The notes under the pieces were generated by a model. That model saw only the letters and a list, made by a program, of their open reading frames with translations. It was not told where the DNA came from and searched no databases. From WQZF01 sp031556405 (GTDB lineage Bacteria > Pseudomonadota > Gammaproteobacteria > Burkholderiales > Rhodocyclaceae), in contig JAVBTC010000067.1 in assembly GCA_031556405.1 (NCBI GenBank), forward strand, positions 1 through 13,233: a stretch of DNA of 13,233 nt, written 5' to 3'. This document shows positions 1-6,520 of this stretch, piece after piece; the stretch's first letter is position 1, and each line of letters opens with the position of its first letter. Made by a program: the position numbers and the translations under genes.

Positions 1-1
1 C

Positions 2-119
2 GGCGAACGCGTGATGGCGCGTGACTTTGATCGGCAGCTCGCCGAGTTACCAGATCCGGGCCGCACTGCTCAATCGTTTCACCCGGTTGGGAACCCCGCA
101 GACCGTCCGCGTGCCATAA
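2..119 (+). pseudogene. IS5-family (IS903-like) transposase, frameshifted C-terminal remnant
   Basis: The plus strand reads GERVMARDFDRQLAEL in the frame starting at base 2. After one apparent extra base near position 50 it continues as QIRAALLNRFTRLGTPQTVRVP and stops at TAA 117-119. The joined pattern R-x-F-D-R-Q...E-x-x-I-R...L-N-R-x-T-x-L-G-x-P matches the end of IS5-family transposases of the IS903 type, known to me from the family and not from a search. The rest of the gene lies left of the window. The single-base shift suggests an inactive copy, although a sequencing error would look the same. An IS-end-like sequence follows at 158-174, as expected for the right end of such an element. 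Confidence 0.65.
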
Positions 120-291
120 ATCCCTCCTCCGCTGAGGGAGGTTGCCTCCTCTCTGGGATTTGTGCAACAAAGTCGAGATTCCTTGCAGGCAATCCAGTTG
201 ATGGTTCGACATTTCGGATTCGTAGGCATTTTCATGCCGAGAGATTGCTGCCTACTTGGGGCCACGTGTCGCCATTTATGCAACAAAGTCG
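120..291. mobile_element. Adjoining ends of two IS903-like elements
   Basis: The 18-base sequence ATTTRTGCAACAAAGTCG occurs twice in direct orientation, at 158-175 and 274-291, with one difference. Its reverse complement, GACTTTGTTGCAYAAAT, resembles the terminal inverted repeat of IS903-like elements. The first copy fits the right end of the element whose transposase ends at 119. The second copy, read on the minus strand, starts another element: about 45 bases inside it an ATG opens a frame reading KCRTINWIACKES, similar to the N-terminus of IS903-like transposases. That frame breaks off at about 176, exactly where the first repeat begins. The simplest reading is one element inserted into, or recombined with, the left end of another. 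A small GGAGG-TTG-CCTCC hairpin lies between the transposase stop and the first repeat. Confidence 0.5.
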
Positions 292-342
292 TTACACGAT
301 CTCCTTCACATTCGACTCTTCAAACCGAGTCCAAAAGGGTTG

Positions 343-945
343 CTAATTCAGCTCGTCGTCTTTGTAATACTTCGTGCCTTTGGCAGTAATTTCGGCAGCA
401 AGCCCGGTGTTGGTGATCTGGTACATCCAGATTCCCGGTGCAACCGCGATCGCGCCTTGATAGGCCGCGCCGGCTTCTCCGGCCTTGGCGGCAAGCGAGG
501 CCTGTCCGCTGAGTTCCCAGCCCTGGTCGACGAACGAACGGAGCGCACGCTCGGTTTCGAATACGAACACTATTGCGTATTGTTTGACCCCCACGCCAAG
601 TCCTGCCTGAATCTCGACCATTTTCATGAAGGTTTCCCTGCGCGTCTTGTTGTCGACGGCAACGCCTTTCCCGCCACCGCCGCCGGCGACGAGAATTTTT
701 ACGCCAAAGTTCTCGAATGCGGCATAACCCGCGGCACTTTCGACGGCAGCCTTGGCAGAGGGCTGTACCTTGTACAGTTGCGCCAGCGTGTCCCTGGCGG
801 CCTGGCGCGCTTCGGCCCTCCGCTCGCCGATACTCTTGTCGGCAGCCTGTGCTCCGGTACCGAACAGCGCGATTCCAAATACCAAGAAAGCCACGGCGAT
901 CCATTTAGCGATATAACCATATGAGTTCAGTGTTGGATTGTTCAT
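343..945 (-). CDS. Secreted SYLF-domain (YSC84-like) lipid-binding protein
   Basis: This encodes 200 residues. Residues 1-35 look like a Sec signal peptide: a hydrophobic core WIAVAFLVFGIALFG and likely cleavage after GAQA. Residues 36-200 match the SYLF/Ysc84 family: a helical start (ADKSIGERRAEARQAARDTL), the conserved SAAGYAAFENFG segment, a glycine-rich AGGGGGKGVAV turn, and a repeating beta-rich part containing QAGLGVGVKQYAIVFVFET. SYLF domains bind lipids in eukaryotes; the role of exported bacterial members is not settled, and a periplasmic or envelope role is inferred. The start ATG is preceded by a purine-rich AGGGAA stretch 6 bases upstream. It is transcribed alone, away from the chemotaxis gene. 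A weak GACTC/GAGTC hairpin (314-331) lies just past the stop. Confidence 0.85.
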   Translation of the reverse strand: MNNPTLNSYGYIAKWIAVAFLVFGIALFGTGAQAADKSIGERRAEARQAARDTLAQLYKVQPSAKAAVESAAGYAAFENFGVKILVAGGGGGKGVAVDNKTRRETFMKMVEIQAGLGVGVKQYAIVFVFETERALRSFVDQGWELSGQASLAAKAGEAGAAYQGAIAVAPGIWMYQITNTGLAAEITAKGTKYYKDDELN

Positions 946-1339
946 GTCGATTCCCTGCCCTTCCCTTGTTCAAATTGAAGAAATTGGATGATTGGATGTA
1001 CCAGCCCGCACAAAGTTTCCTCCTTTAGAAAGCTCCCATCCCGGAGTGGCATGGATGTACTGCCGGTCTTGCATTCTTATAGCATAACAATCGCAAAAAT
1101 CCGCCGCGGCCGCAATCCCGATCATGAAAAAAGCCAGGAAAGACCAGAGATCGCTCTGGTTCCCGGCACTCCGCTCTCACAAGCCGGCCCGACACAGGCG
1201 TACCGCCGTCACCCGGTTGAGCCGCTCCCTCGATATCGAACAATCCGGCCGACGGACAAAATAGCGAGCCGGCCGGCACGGTCATGCGTGCCGAACGTGG
1301 CCGATATCACAGATGTCCGTTACCCAATCTAAAATAAAG

Positions 1340-1509
1340 GGATTTACAATTTATAGTCCCGTTTGTCCGTCACTCGAAAAAACGATCGGCAAGTCTCTTC
1401 ATTTTTCGCATCTTTATTGTTTTTTCGATTGCTCAGGTTTATACGCATTTTTCGTGCCAATACAAAGACTTGACGTGGTTAATTATTTCAAAGAAAAAAT
1501 TGTAAATCC
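1340..1509. repeat. 13-bp perfect inverted repeat flanking a 144-bp AT-rich core
   Basis: GGATTTACAATTT at 1340-1352 is exactly repeated in inverted orientation at 1497-1509. The enclosed 144 bases are AT-rich and contain several T-runs and A-runs. No obvious target-site duplication flanks the unit. It could be a miniature transposable element or a pair of distant operator sites. Confidence 0.45.
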
Positions 1510-1575
1510 ATGTTGGATGTATTTCAGAAACCAGCGATACGGTTTCCGTTGGGTCAGCATCTGAAAGCGGGGCGC

Positions 1576-1606
1576 AGCCGATTGTTAACTCGGCTTATCT
1601 TAGGAG
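1576..1606 (+). promoter_or_regulatory. 5' leader hairpin and ribosome binding site of the chemotaxis receptor
   Basis: AGCCGA (1576-1581) and TCGGCT (1590-1595) form a 6-bp stem with an 8-base loop directly ahead of the AGGAG ribosome binding site (1602-1606). That site lies 6 bases before the ATG at 1613 and fixes the start of the receptor gene. The hairpin leaves the binding site free. Confidence 0.45.
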
Positions 1607-1612
1607 ATTGTC

Positions 1613-3271
1613 ATGCTAAAAAATCTTAAAGTCGGAACACGGCTCTTTTTTCTCGCTTTCATCCTGATTGTCATCTCCATCATCATCATGGCGCTCGGAC
1701 TGCGCGGCATGATGACGATGCACGAGCAAATGCAATACACGCGCGAGAACACTACGATTCCGTTGGTCAATATCGGAAACGTCGGCATTCTGATTCCCAC
1801 CGCCGTCTCCGATATCTATCGTGCGCTTCAGCACGACCCGGCCGGTGACGCCGTACAGGCACACATGGATCACCCGGTAACGGAACACCTGGATCACGCC
1901 GAACAGGCTTTTCAGGAAGCCCACGCGTTCTGGTTCGCCTATAACGCCACCCAATTGTCTGAAGCCGAAAAAAAGATGGCAGAGGATTTCAACCGGCAAT
2001 ACGACACTTTCGTCAACGAAATCGCGCAACCCACCATCAAGGCATTGCGTGACGGAGATTATTCGCACGAGGTCATCGAACGTTTCGTTCATGGCTATCG
2101 CTCCCAGGGTGGAGCACTGGAGCAAACCGTCAGAAGTCTGCTCGATCAGCAGAACACGGTAGCCGATGAAATATTCACCCAGAGCGAGGAATCCTATCAC
2201 TTCGCAAAACTGTCGATGCTTGGCACATTCGGCGTCGGGCTGGCGCTCGGCCTGATCATTTCCTTCGTCATCGTCCGTTCGATCACGCGTCCCCTGTCCG
2301 AATTGCAGGCGACGATGACGGCAATCGAGCAGAGCGGCGACTTCACCCGCCGCGTTTCGGTCGACCGGAGCGACGAGGTCGGGCAGACCGGCGCATCGTT
2401 CAATAAACTTCTGGTGGCGCTGCAATCGGCTTTCAAGGGAATTCTCGAACACGTCAACCGCCTCACCGATGCCGCGAGCGAACTCGCCACCACCGCGCAG
2501 CAGGCGGCCAAAGGTTCCGAAATGACCAGCGAATCCTCTTCGGCGATGGCCGCTTCCGTCGAGGAAATGACCGTCAGCATCAACCACGTCAACCAGAATG
2601 CGCAGGAAACCGCCGATATCACGCAGCGTGCCAGCGTATCTTCGAAACAGGGCGGCGAAGTCATTCACCGTACCGTTTCCGAAATGCAGGCAATCGCCGG
2701 CGCGGTGCGCGAATCTTCGGAGATCATTTCCGAACTCGGCCGGCAGTCCGGGCAGATTTCCAGCATCGTGCAGGTGATCAGGGACGTTGCCGATCAGACC
2801 AACCTGCTGGCACTGAATGCAGCGATCGAAGCGGCACGCGCCGGCGAACAGGGGCGCGGCTTCGCCGTCGTCGCCGACGAAGTGAGGAAGCTTGCCGAAC
2901 GCACCGCCGGAGCCACCGGGGAAATCGGTTCAATGATCTCGGCAATCCAGCAGAGTTCCCAGGCTGCGATCGGCGCAATGAACCAGGCCGCCGAACGCGT
3001 TGAATCCGGCGCCACTCTTGCCGACCAGGCCGGTACGGCGATCAACGAGATCCAGAACGGCGCGGGGCAGGTACAGACGCGCGTCAGCGACATCACATCG
3101 GCGCTCGCGGAACAAAGCATCGCCAGCCAGACGATTGCGCAACAAGTCGAGCGCGTCGCCCAGGCGGCGGAAGAAAACAGTGCCGCGGCGCAAAGCGCTT
3201 CCGGTGCCGCCGTCAATATCGATGAACTGGCGCACGCCATGCGCGATACGGTGGCGCAGTTCCGGGTGTGA
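1613..3271 (+). CDS. Methyl-accepting chemotaxis protein (4-helix-bundle sensor, HAMP, MA domain)
   Basis: A transmembrane chemoreceptor of 552 residues that passes a sensed signal to the CheA/CheW kinase complex. Layout: a short cytoplasmic start, transmembrane helix 1 at about residues 11-31, a periplasmic helical region at about 35-195 of 4HB_MCP type, transmembrane helix 2 at about 200-222, a HAMP linker at about 223-275 (beginning RSITRPLSELQ), and a long coiled-coil signalling domain to the end. The hallmark hairpin tip EQGRGFAVVADEVRKLAERT is at residues 412-431. Flanking Glu/Gln-rich helices are the likely methylation regions. The C-terminus ends VAQFRV and lacks the NWETF-type pentapeptide that tethers CheR/CheB in some receptors. 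The sensor segment is His-rich at about 84-105, but no ligand can be assigned. It stands alone with its own ribosome binding site, AGGAG. Confidence 0.93.
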   Translation: MLKNLKVGTRLFFLAFILIVISIIIMALGLRGMMTMHEQMQYTRENTTIPLVNIGNVGILIPTAVSDIYRALQHDPAGDAVQAHMDHPVTEHLDHAEQAFQEAHAFWFAYNATQLSEAEKKMAEDFNRQYDTFVNEIAQPTIKALRDGDYSHEVIERFVHGYRSQGGALEQTVRSLLDQQNTVADEIFTQSEESYHFAKLSMLGTFGVGLALGLIISFVIVRSITRPLSELQATMTAIEQSGDFTRRVSVDRSDEVGQTGASFNKLLVALQSAFKGILEHVNRLTDAASELATTAQQAAKGSEMTSESSSAMAASVEEMTVSINHVNQNAQETADITQRASVSSKQGGEVIHRTVSEMQAIAGAVRESSEIISELGRQSGQISSIVQVIRDVADQTNLLALNAAIEAARAGEQGRGFAVVADEVRKLAERTAGATGEIGSMISAIQQSSQAAIGAMNQAAERVESGATLADQAGTAINEIQNGAGQVQTRVSDITSALAEQSIASQTIAQQVERVAQAAEENSAAAQSASGAAVNIDELAHAMRDTVAQFRV

Positions 3272-3303
3272 CGCCTCCGTCGGGCAAAACGACCAAAATC
3301 ACT

Positions 3304-3338
3304 GCGCCCGGCGCCCCGGAATTTTTTTCGCCGGGCGC
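3304..3338 (+). terminator. Possible terminator hairpin after the chemotaxis gene
   Basis: GCGCCCGGCG (3304-3313) and CGCCGGGCGC (3329-3338) form a perfect 10-bp GC stem 33 bases past the receptor stop. The loop is 15 bases and contains a run of seven T. No T-run follows the stem on the plus strand, so it is not a textbook intrinsic terminator. Transcript-end protection is equally possible. Confidence 0.4.
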
Positions 3339-3351
3339 GGGAGACCATATT

Positions 3352-3453
3352 TCACGTGCCTTCCTTCATGGAAGGCGCGATGTTTCCTGATGTTTCCCCG
3401 ATGTTTTTTTGGTACTTGTACTTCTTCAGCAGCTTGCGCGCTCCGGCACGCAT
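3352..3453 (-). CDS. Short basic ORF, 33 residues, resembling a type I restriction HsdR tail
   Basis: An ATG 10 bases past the stop of the VOC gene opens a 33-residue frame beginning MRAGARKLLKKYKYQKN. The segment RKLLKKYKY resembles the C-terminal motif (K-x-L-L-K-K-Y-x-Y-P-P-D) that I recall from HsdR restriction subunits, after which the similarity ends. There is no good ribosome binding site and no other restriction-system gene nearby. It may be a decayed fragment, an unknown small protein, or chance. Confidence 0.2.
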   Translation of the reverse strand: MRAGARKLLKKYKYQKNIGETSGNIAPSMKEGT

Positions 3454-3463
3454 GGCCGGGGTA

Positions 3464-3910
3464 TCAGGACCGTTTCTCGTCCCGGAGAAAGGGCGTATAC
3501 GTAACGGCCATAAGCATGCCTTCGGGACCAAGGAAACGCGTCACCGTCTGCCCCCAGGGTTCCTGCCGCAGCCGGGTCAACAAACGGTACCCGGCCTCTT
3601 CCAGAATGCGGGTCGCCGCCTCGATATCCGCCACATCAAGCTCGAGCCAGCCTTGCGGCACCGGCAGATCTTCCGGCCATTCGTCCCGCCCGAAACAGGA
3701 TTGCGCCGCCTTGTCCAGGGGCCAGAGGGCGAAATGCCTGACCCCTTCGAGTTTGCCGGTGTGCAGATAATTGTCGTACCCCTCGATGGATTCCAGCGGC
3801 AACCGCAGCAACCCGCGATAGAGATGCTCGCTGGCCTGTTGGTCCGTCACGATGGGGCCAAAACCCGCAACGAACAGTACGTCGATTCCCGGCGGGAGCG
3901 TGTCGCGCAT
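3464..3910 (-). CDS. VOC (glyoxalase/bleomycin-resistance fold) family protein
   Basis: This encodes 148 residues, the usual size of a single-unit VOC protein with two beta-alpha-beta-beta-beta modules. The second module is clear: GWLELDVADIEAATRILEEAGYRLLTRLRQEPWGQTVTRFLGPEGMLMAVTYTP carries the family pattern of a vicinal loop, a helix containing A-T-R-I-L-E-E-A-G, and the strand ending in G-P-E-G. In the first half, HFALWPL is a likely metal-ligand strand and E-L in GWLELDV is the expected position of a second ligand. Substrate unknown; members include glyoxalases, extradiol dioxygenases and antibiotic-binding proteins. The start ATG has GGAAGG 6 bases upstream. It lies 69 bases downstream of the AlkD-like gene on the same strand and may be co-transcribed with it. 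Confidence 0.8.
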   Translation of the reverse strand: MRDTLPPGIDVLFVAGFGPIVTDQQASEHLYRGLLRLPLESIEGYDNYLHTGKLEGVRHFALWPLDKAAQSCFGRDEWPEDLPVPQGWLELDVADIEAATRILEEAGYRLLTRLRQEPWGQTVTRFLGPEGMLMAVTYTPFLRDEKRS

Positions 3911-3926
3911 GTCAAACCTTCCTTTC

Positions 3927-3954
3927 GCTTTGTTTGCGTCGCTTTGTTTGCGTC
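3927..3954. repeat. 14-bp tandem duplication
   Basis: GCTTTGTTTGCGTC is present twice head to tail, at 3927-3940 and 3941-3954, in the short gap between the AlkD-like gene and the VOC gene. It lies just upstream of the VOC ribosome binding site. It looks like a recent replication-slippage duplication. Confidence 0.8.
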
Positions 3955-3979
3955 GTAGTGAATGCGAAAAATTATAGAG

Positions 3980-4702
3980 TCAGGCGCGTTCTTTCTTCAT
4001 GGCCCTGGCACGCCACTCCGCAGGCATTTTTTCCAGGGCATAGCGGAAAGCGGTGCGCGGCATCGCATCCCTTCTGGACATCAGGTAGCCGAACACTTCC
4101 TCCGGATGTGCCTGGCTGGCGGCCTTGAGCATCCAGCCGTAGCCCTTCTGCACGAGGTCGTCGGCATCAAGGAGCAGCTTTTCGGCAATCTCCAGGACAT
4201 CCGGCAGAAACAGCCCCTTGCATGCAGGGATGACGAGGGTTACGGCGGCAGCCCGTTTTTTCCAGCGATTGGCCGATGCCGTCCAGCGCTTCAGTTCCCC
4301 GATGTATTCAGGATATTTCTCGACGAACGCGCCAATGGTGTGGTTGCACAGCGTATCGCAGGAAGCCCAGTTGTCGACGTAGTGCTCCACCCAATGTTCG
4401 AAAACCCGGAAATCTTCCGGCAGGTATTGCCCGCGCAGGTGGTATGCCCAGGCGCAGGCAATGACGCCTTCCTCCAGGTAGCCTGAGCGCCAGAGCTCCT
4501 CGCTCAGGGCGAATATTTTTTCCTTCGGCATGCTCTCGAGCCGGGCACAGCTCTCCCTGGCGATTTTGCCGACCGTTGCCATTCTCACGCCGTGCGTGGC
4601 AATCATTTCCTTCTCTTTGAAAAAACGCCGTCCGCTTTCTCTGGTTTTTTCGTCGGCGTTCTCTTCGAGCCGGCGTCGCACTTCGTCTACGATGCGTTCC
4701 AT
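3980..4702 (-). CDS. AlkD-like DNA alkylation repair protein (DNA glycosylase)
   Basis: A cytoplasmic HEAT-like-repeat protein of 240 residues from the DNA alkylation repair family. Members remove 3- and 7-alkylpurines from DNA without flipping the base. The three residues known to line the AlkD pocket appear at the right spacing: W112 and D116 in DNWASCDTLC and R150 in RWKKRAAAV, against W109, D113 and R148 in Bacillus cereus AlkD. Segments such as FALSEELWRSGYLEEGVIAC and the C-terminal DDLVQKGYGWMLK are typical of the family. I place the start at the ATG at 4702, with GGAG 5 bases upstream; a GTG two codons earlier is an alternative. It forms a possible two-gene unit with the downstream VOC gene. 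Confidence 0.88.
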   Translation of the reverse strand: MERIVDEVRRRLEENADEKTRESGRRFFKEKEMIATHGVRMATVGKIARESCARLESMPKEKIFALSEELWRSGYLEEGVIACAWAYHLRGQYLPEDFRVFEHWVEHYVDNWASCDTLCNHTIGAFVEKYPEYIGELKRWTASANRWKKRAAAVTLVIPACKGLFLPDVLEIAEKLLLDADDLVQKGYGWMLKAASQAHPEEVFGYLMSRRDAMPRTAFRYALEKMPAEWRARAMKKERA

Positions 4703-4780
4703 GAACACTCCACTTTCGCGGTGCCCATACGGGCGCCGGTATTGTTGTTTATGCTGGATTGTTCATTGTAAATCGGACGA

Positions 4781-4825
4781 CCGCGCCCCACTTCGCCATC
4801 GGAAATGGGAAGTATCCGGGCGCGG
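4781..4825 (-). terminator. Long interrupted hairpin downstream of livF
   Basis: Nested arms pair across this interval: CCGCGCCC (4781-4788) with GGGCGCGG (4818-4825), ACTTC (4790-4794) with GAAGT (4809-4813), and CCAT (4796-4799) with ATGG (4805-4808). Together they make an extended 17-bp stem with small bulges, starting 15 bases past the livF stop. No T-run follows on the minus strand, so it is either a non-canonical terminator or a 3'-end stabilising structure. Confidence 0.45.
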
Positions 4826-4839
4826 CAATGCGGAACGGA

Positions 4840-6288
4840 TCACATGCCGAGATACGCGGCGCGTACCTGCTCATCGTGCAGCAGTTCCTCGCCGCTGCCG
4901 GAAAGGATCGTATTCCCGGTTTCCAGGACATACCCCCGGTCGGCAATTGCCAGGGCGGCAAAGGCGTTCTGTTCGACGAGAAAAATCGTGATGCCCTGGT
5001 TCTTGAGCGTCTTCACGACATCGAACACTTCCTCGACAAGCAGCGGCGCCAGTCCCATCGACGGTTCGTCGAGCAGCAGGAGGCGCGGGCGTCCCATCAA
5101 TGCACGGCCGATGGCGAGCATTTGTTGCTGTCCGCCGGAAAGCGTCCCGGCGGGCAGCTTGCGCTTTTCCTTCAGGATCGGAAAGAGCGCGTAGATCCGC
5201 TCCATTTCCCGCGCCGTCTCGCGTTTCGGCTGGCAGTAGGCGCCGAGCAGGAGGTTGTCCTCGATCGACATCGGGCCGAAGACCTGCCGTCCTTCCGGCA
5301 CCTGGCAAATCCCACGGCGCACGCGCCGGTCGGAGCGCAGCCGGGTAATCTCCGCGCCCTCGAAAAAGAGCCGCCCCGAGGCGATCGGCTGCACGCCCGA
5401 GATCACGCGCAACAGCGTCGTTTTCCCTGCACCGTTGGCACCGACCAGCGCCACCAGTTCGCCGGCATGGATTTCGAGGTCGATGCCTTTCAGCGCCTTG
5501 ATCCTTCCGTAATTGCTGCTGACGTTCTCGATCTTCAGCCGAATTTCCCGTTCCGCGGAAGAAGCTTCTTTTTCCCTTGTTTTTTCCCTTGTTTTTTCCT
5601 TTATCTCCGCCGCGACGGACGGAGCCGCAAAAGGAATTCCCGAAACTCCCGAATCTCCCGCCCCTCCCTCATCCATGCCGCCCTGGCCTCCCAATCCCAC
5701 GGACTCCGGCGCCAGGCTGGCAAGGCGATGGTAGAGGGCGCGGAATTCCTCGCGTGCCGACGTGCCGAACAGCGGATCGTCGTTGTCGGTGAAGGCGGCA
5801 TCGATTTCGTTCCAGTCTTCCGCGTGCAGATGCTGTCGCGCCAGCGGCAGGAGTTCCTTTTCCTCGCGGCGGATATGTTCTCTCAATCCCTGCGTATACC
5901 CGCGCACCGCCGCCGCGAAGTCGGCAAAATCCGCAAGGGCACGGGAAACCTCCCTATCTCCCTGGATTTCGGTGGTGAGACGGTTGCGCAAATCCGTAAG
6001 GGTTTGCCGCTGATCGTAATGCTCCGCTTCAAGGCGTTCGAGCAGAGCCGCCGCCGGGGCATGACGGCGGCGCAGATGGCGGAACAGGTAGTCGTCTTCC
6101 TTGGCGTGGTGCGCGCGGTCGACGAAACGGTCGAGATAATCGAACACCGCCGCGAAGAAAACCCGCTCCGGCGCGGCCATCGCCTCACCTTCGGCGTGTG
6201 CTTCAAGCTCGTCGACGACACGGTCGACCGCGATGACGACCCGCCACAGCCGTCGATGTTCCTCGGTAATGATCTGTAGGGCTTTCAT
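4840..6288 (-). CDS. livF: Hemerythrin (HHE) domain fused to LivF ABC transporter ATPase
   Basis: This encodes 482 residues, about twice the size of a normal LivF (about 235). Residues 1-200 are a full hemerythrin-type domain with candidate diiron ligands H11 (TEEHRRLW), H60/H61 and E64 (HHAKEDDYLF), H90 (EAEHYDQ), and H138 with E142 (HIRREEKELLP). Its end, FRALYHRLASLAPESVGLG, resembles the natural C-terminus of free-standing betaproteobacterial HHE proteins. Residues 200-248 are a Gly-rich, then charged linker containing the repeat EKTREKTREKE. Residues 249-482 are a complete LivF ATPase: Walker A GANGAGKTT (283-291), signature LSGGQQQ (383-389), Walker B LLLLDEP (403-409) and the LivF-type VEQN switch. 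Start: ATG at 6288 gives MKALQIITEEH, the usual HHE start; a GTG at 6342 is less likely. Only weak ribosome binding site similarity (GGAC) precedes it. An internal ATG at 5676 could give a LivF-only product. Confidence 0.88.
   Translation of the reverse strand: MKALQIITEEHRRLWRVVIAVDRVVDELEAHAEGEAMAAPERVFFAAVFDYLDRFVDRAHHAKEDDYLFRHLRRRHAPAAALLERLEAEHYDQRQTLTDLRNRLTTEIQGDREVSRALADFADFAAAVRGYTQGLREHIRREEKELLPLARQHLHAEDWNEIDAAFTDNDDPLFGTSAREEFRALYHRLASLAPESVGLGGQGGMDEGGAGDSGVSGIPFAAPSVAAEIKEKTREKTREKEASSAEREIRLKIENVSSNYGRIKALKGIDLEIHAGELVALVGANGAGKTTLLRVISGVQPIASGRLFFEGAEITRLRSDRRVRRGICQVPEGRQVFGPMSIEDNLLLGAYCQPKRETAREMERIYALFPILKEKRKLPAGTLSGGQQQMLAIGRALMGRPRLLLLDEPSMGLAPLLVEEVFDVVKTLKNQGITIFLVEQNAFAALAIADRGYVLETGNTILSGSGEELLHDEQVRAAYLGM
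5574..5597. repeat. 12-bp tandem duplication in the hemerythrin-LivF linker
   Basis: CCCTTGTTTTTT occurs twice in tandem and is followed by a partial third copy. On the coding (minus) strand it gives two A6 runs and encodes the repeated EKTR in the linker. Length 12 keeps the reading frame. The homopolymer runs are possible sites of polymerase slippage. Confidence 0.85.
5674..5692 (-). promoter_or_regulatory. Possible internal ribosome binding site and start within the fusion gene
   Basis: On the minus strand GGGAGG lies about 10 bases before an in-frame ATG at 5674-5676 (Met205), at the junction between the hemerythrin domain and the linker. Starting there would make a 278-residue protein containing the linker and the full LivF ATPase. 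The spacing is slightly long and the GGGAGG also encodes glycine-rich linker, so chance is possible. Confidence 0.3.
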
Positions 6289-6316
6289 GTTCGTTATCGT
6301 CCATTCTTGAATTGAA

Positions 6317-6350
6317 ATTTTTCCGTTCGCGTACGAAAGCACGGAAAAAT
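6317..6350 (-). promoter_or_regulatory. 10-bp inverted repeat upstream of the hemerythrin-livF start
   Basis: ATTTTTCCGT (6317-6326) and ACGGAAAAAT (6341-6350) are perfect inverted copies separated by 14 bases, centred about 45 bases before the livF start codon. The separation suits either an operator for a dimeric regulator or an RNA hairpin in the 5' leader of a livF transcript. Confidence 0.4.
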
Positions 6351-6408
6351 AAGGCTGATGCTCAAAACAAATTGCCGTTTCCGATACCTTTGAGCACCGG
6401 CGGAACCC

Positions 6409-6437
6409 TCTGGATTCCCGCCTGCGCGGGAATGACG
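6409..6437. repeat. dRS3-like repeat, copy 1
   Basis: The core is ATTCCC-GCCTGCGC-GGGAAT (6414-6433), fitting the ATTCCC-N8-GGGAAT pattern of dRS3 repeats known from Neisseria and seen in other proteobacteria. A 29-base stretch at 6409-6437 is the exact reverse complement of 6521-6549. Confidence 0.8.
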
Positions 6438-6520
6438 GAGAAAATGGCGAATGGGGGAAAACACCGCAAATCCGGCAAAATGAACGGTCATTGCCAATAC
6501 AGAACGCAAAAAAATATCCA

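Larger units (their letters stand above)
946..1612. other. 667-base non-coding region, AT-rich in its second half
   Basis: I see no convincing gene here. It separates two divergently transcribed genes, the SYLF gene on the left and the chemotaxis receptor on the right, so it should hold both promoters, but I could not identify a clear sigma-70, sigma-28 or sigma-54 site. Visible structures are a perfect 7-bp hairpin ACCAGAG-ATCG-CTCTGGT (1143-1160), a 13-bp inverted repeat at 1340-1352 and 1497-1509 enclosing an AT-rich core, and a short hairpin just before the receptor start. Base composition drops sharply after about 1330 compared with its flanks. Confidence 0.6.

Noticed and set aside
1313..1564. 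An 83-residue open frame in the AT-rich region before the chemotaxis gene
   Set aside because: It has no ribosome binding site and no recognisable motif, and it spans both arms of the inverted repeat; probably non-coding.
934..4766. The 12-mer TGGATTGTTCAT found at 934-945 and 4755-4766
   Set aside because: One copy is simply the start of the SYLF coding region and the other leads to a stop after five codons; most likely chance.
5563..5600. Programmed -1 ribosomal frameshift in the livF linker A-runs
   Set aside because: A AAA AAC heptamers are present but not in the reading phase required for canonical -1 slippage, and both domains are already in the same frame.
4759..6279. A 506-residue plus-strand open frame opposite livF
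   Set aside because: It is the antisense of the hemerythrin-livF gene; it has low-complexity, His/Arg-rich content and no recognisable domain.
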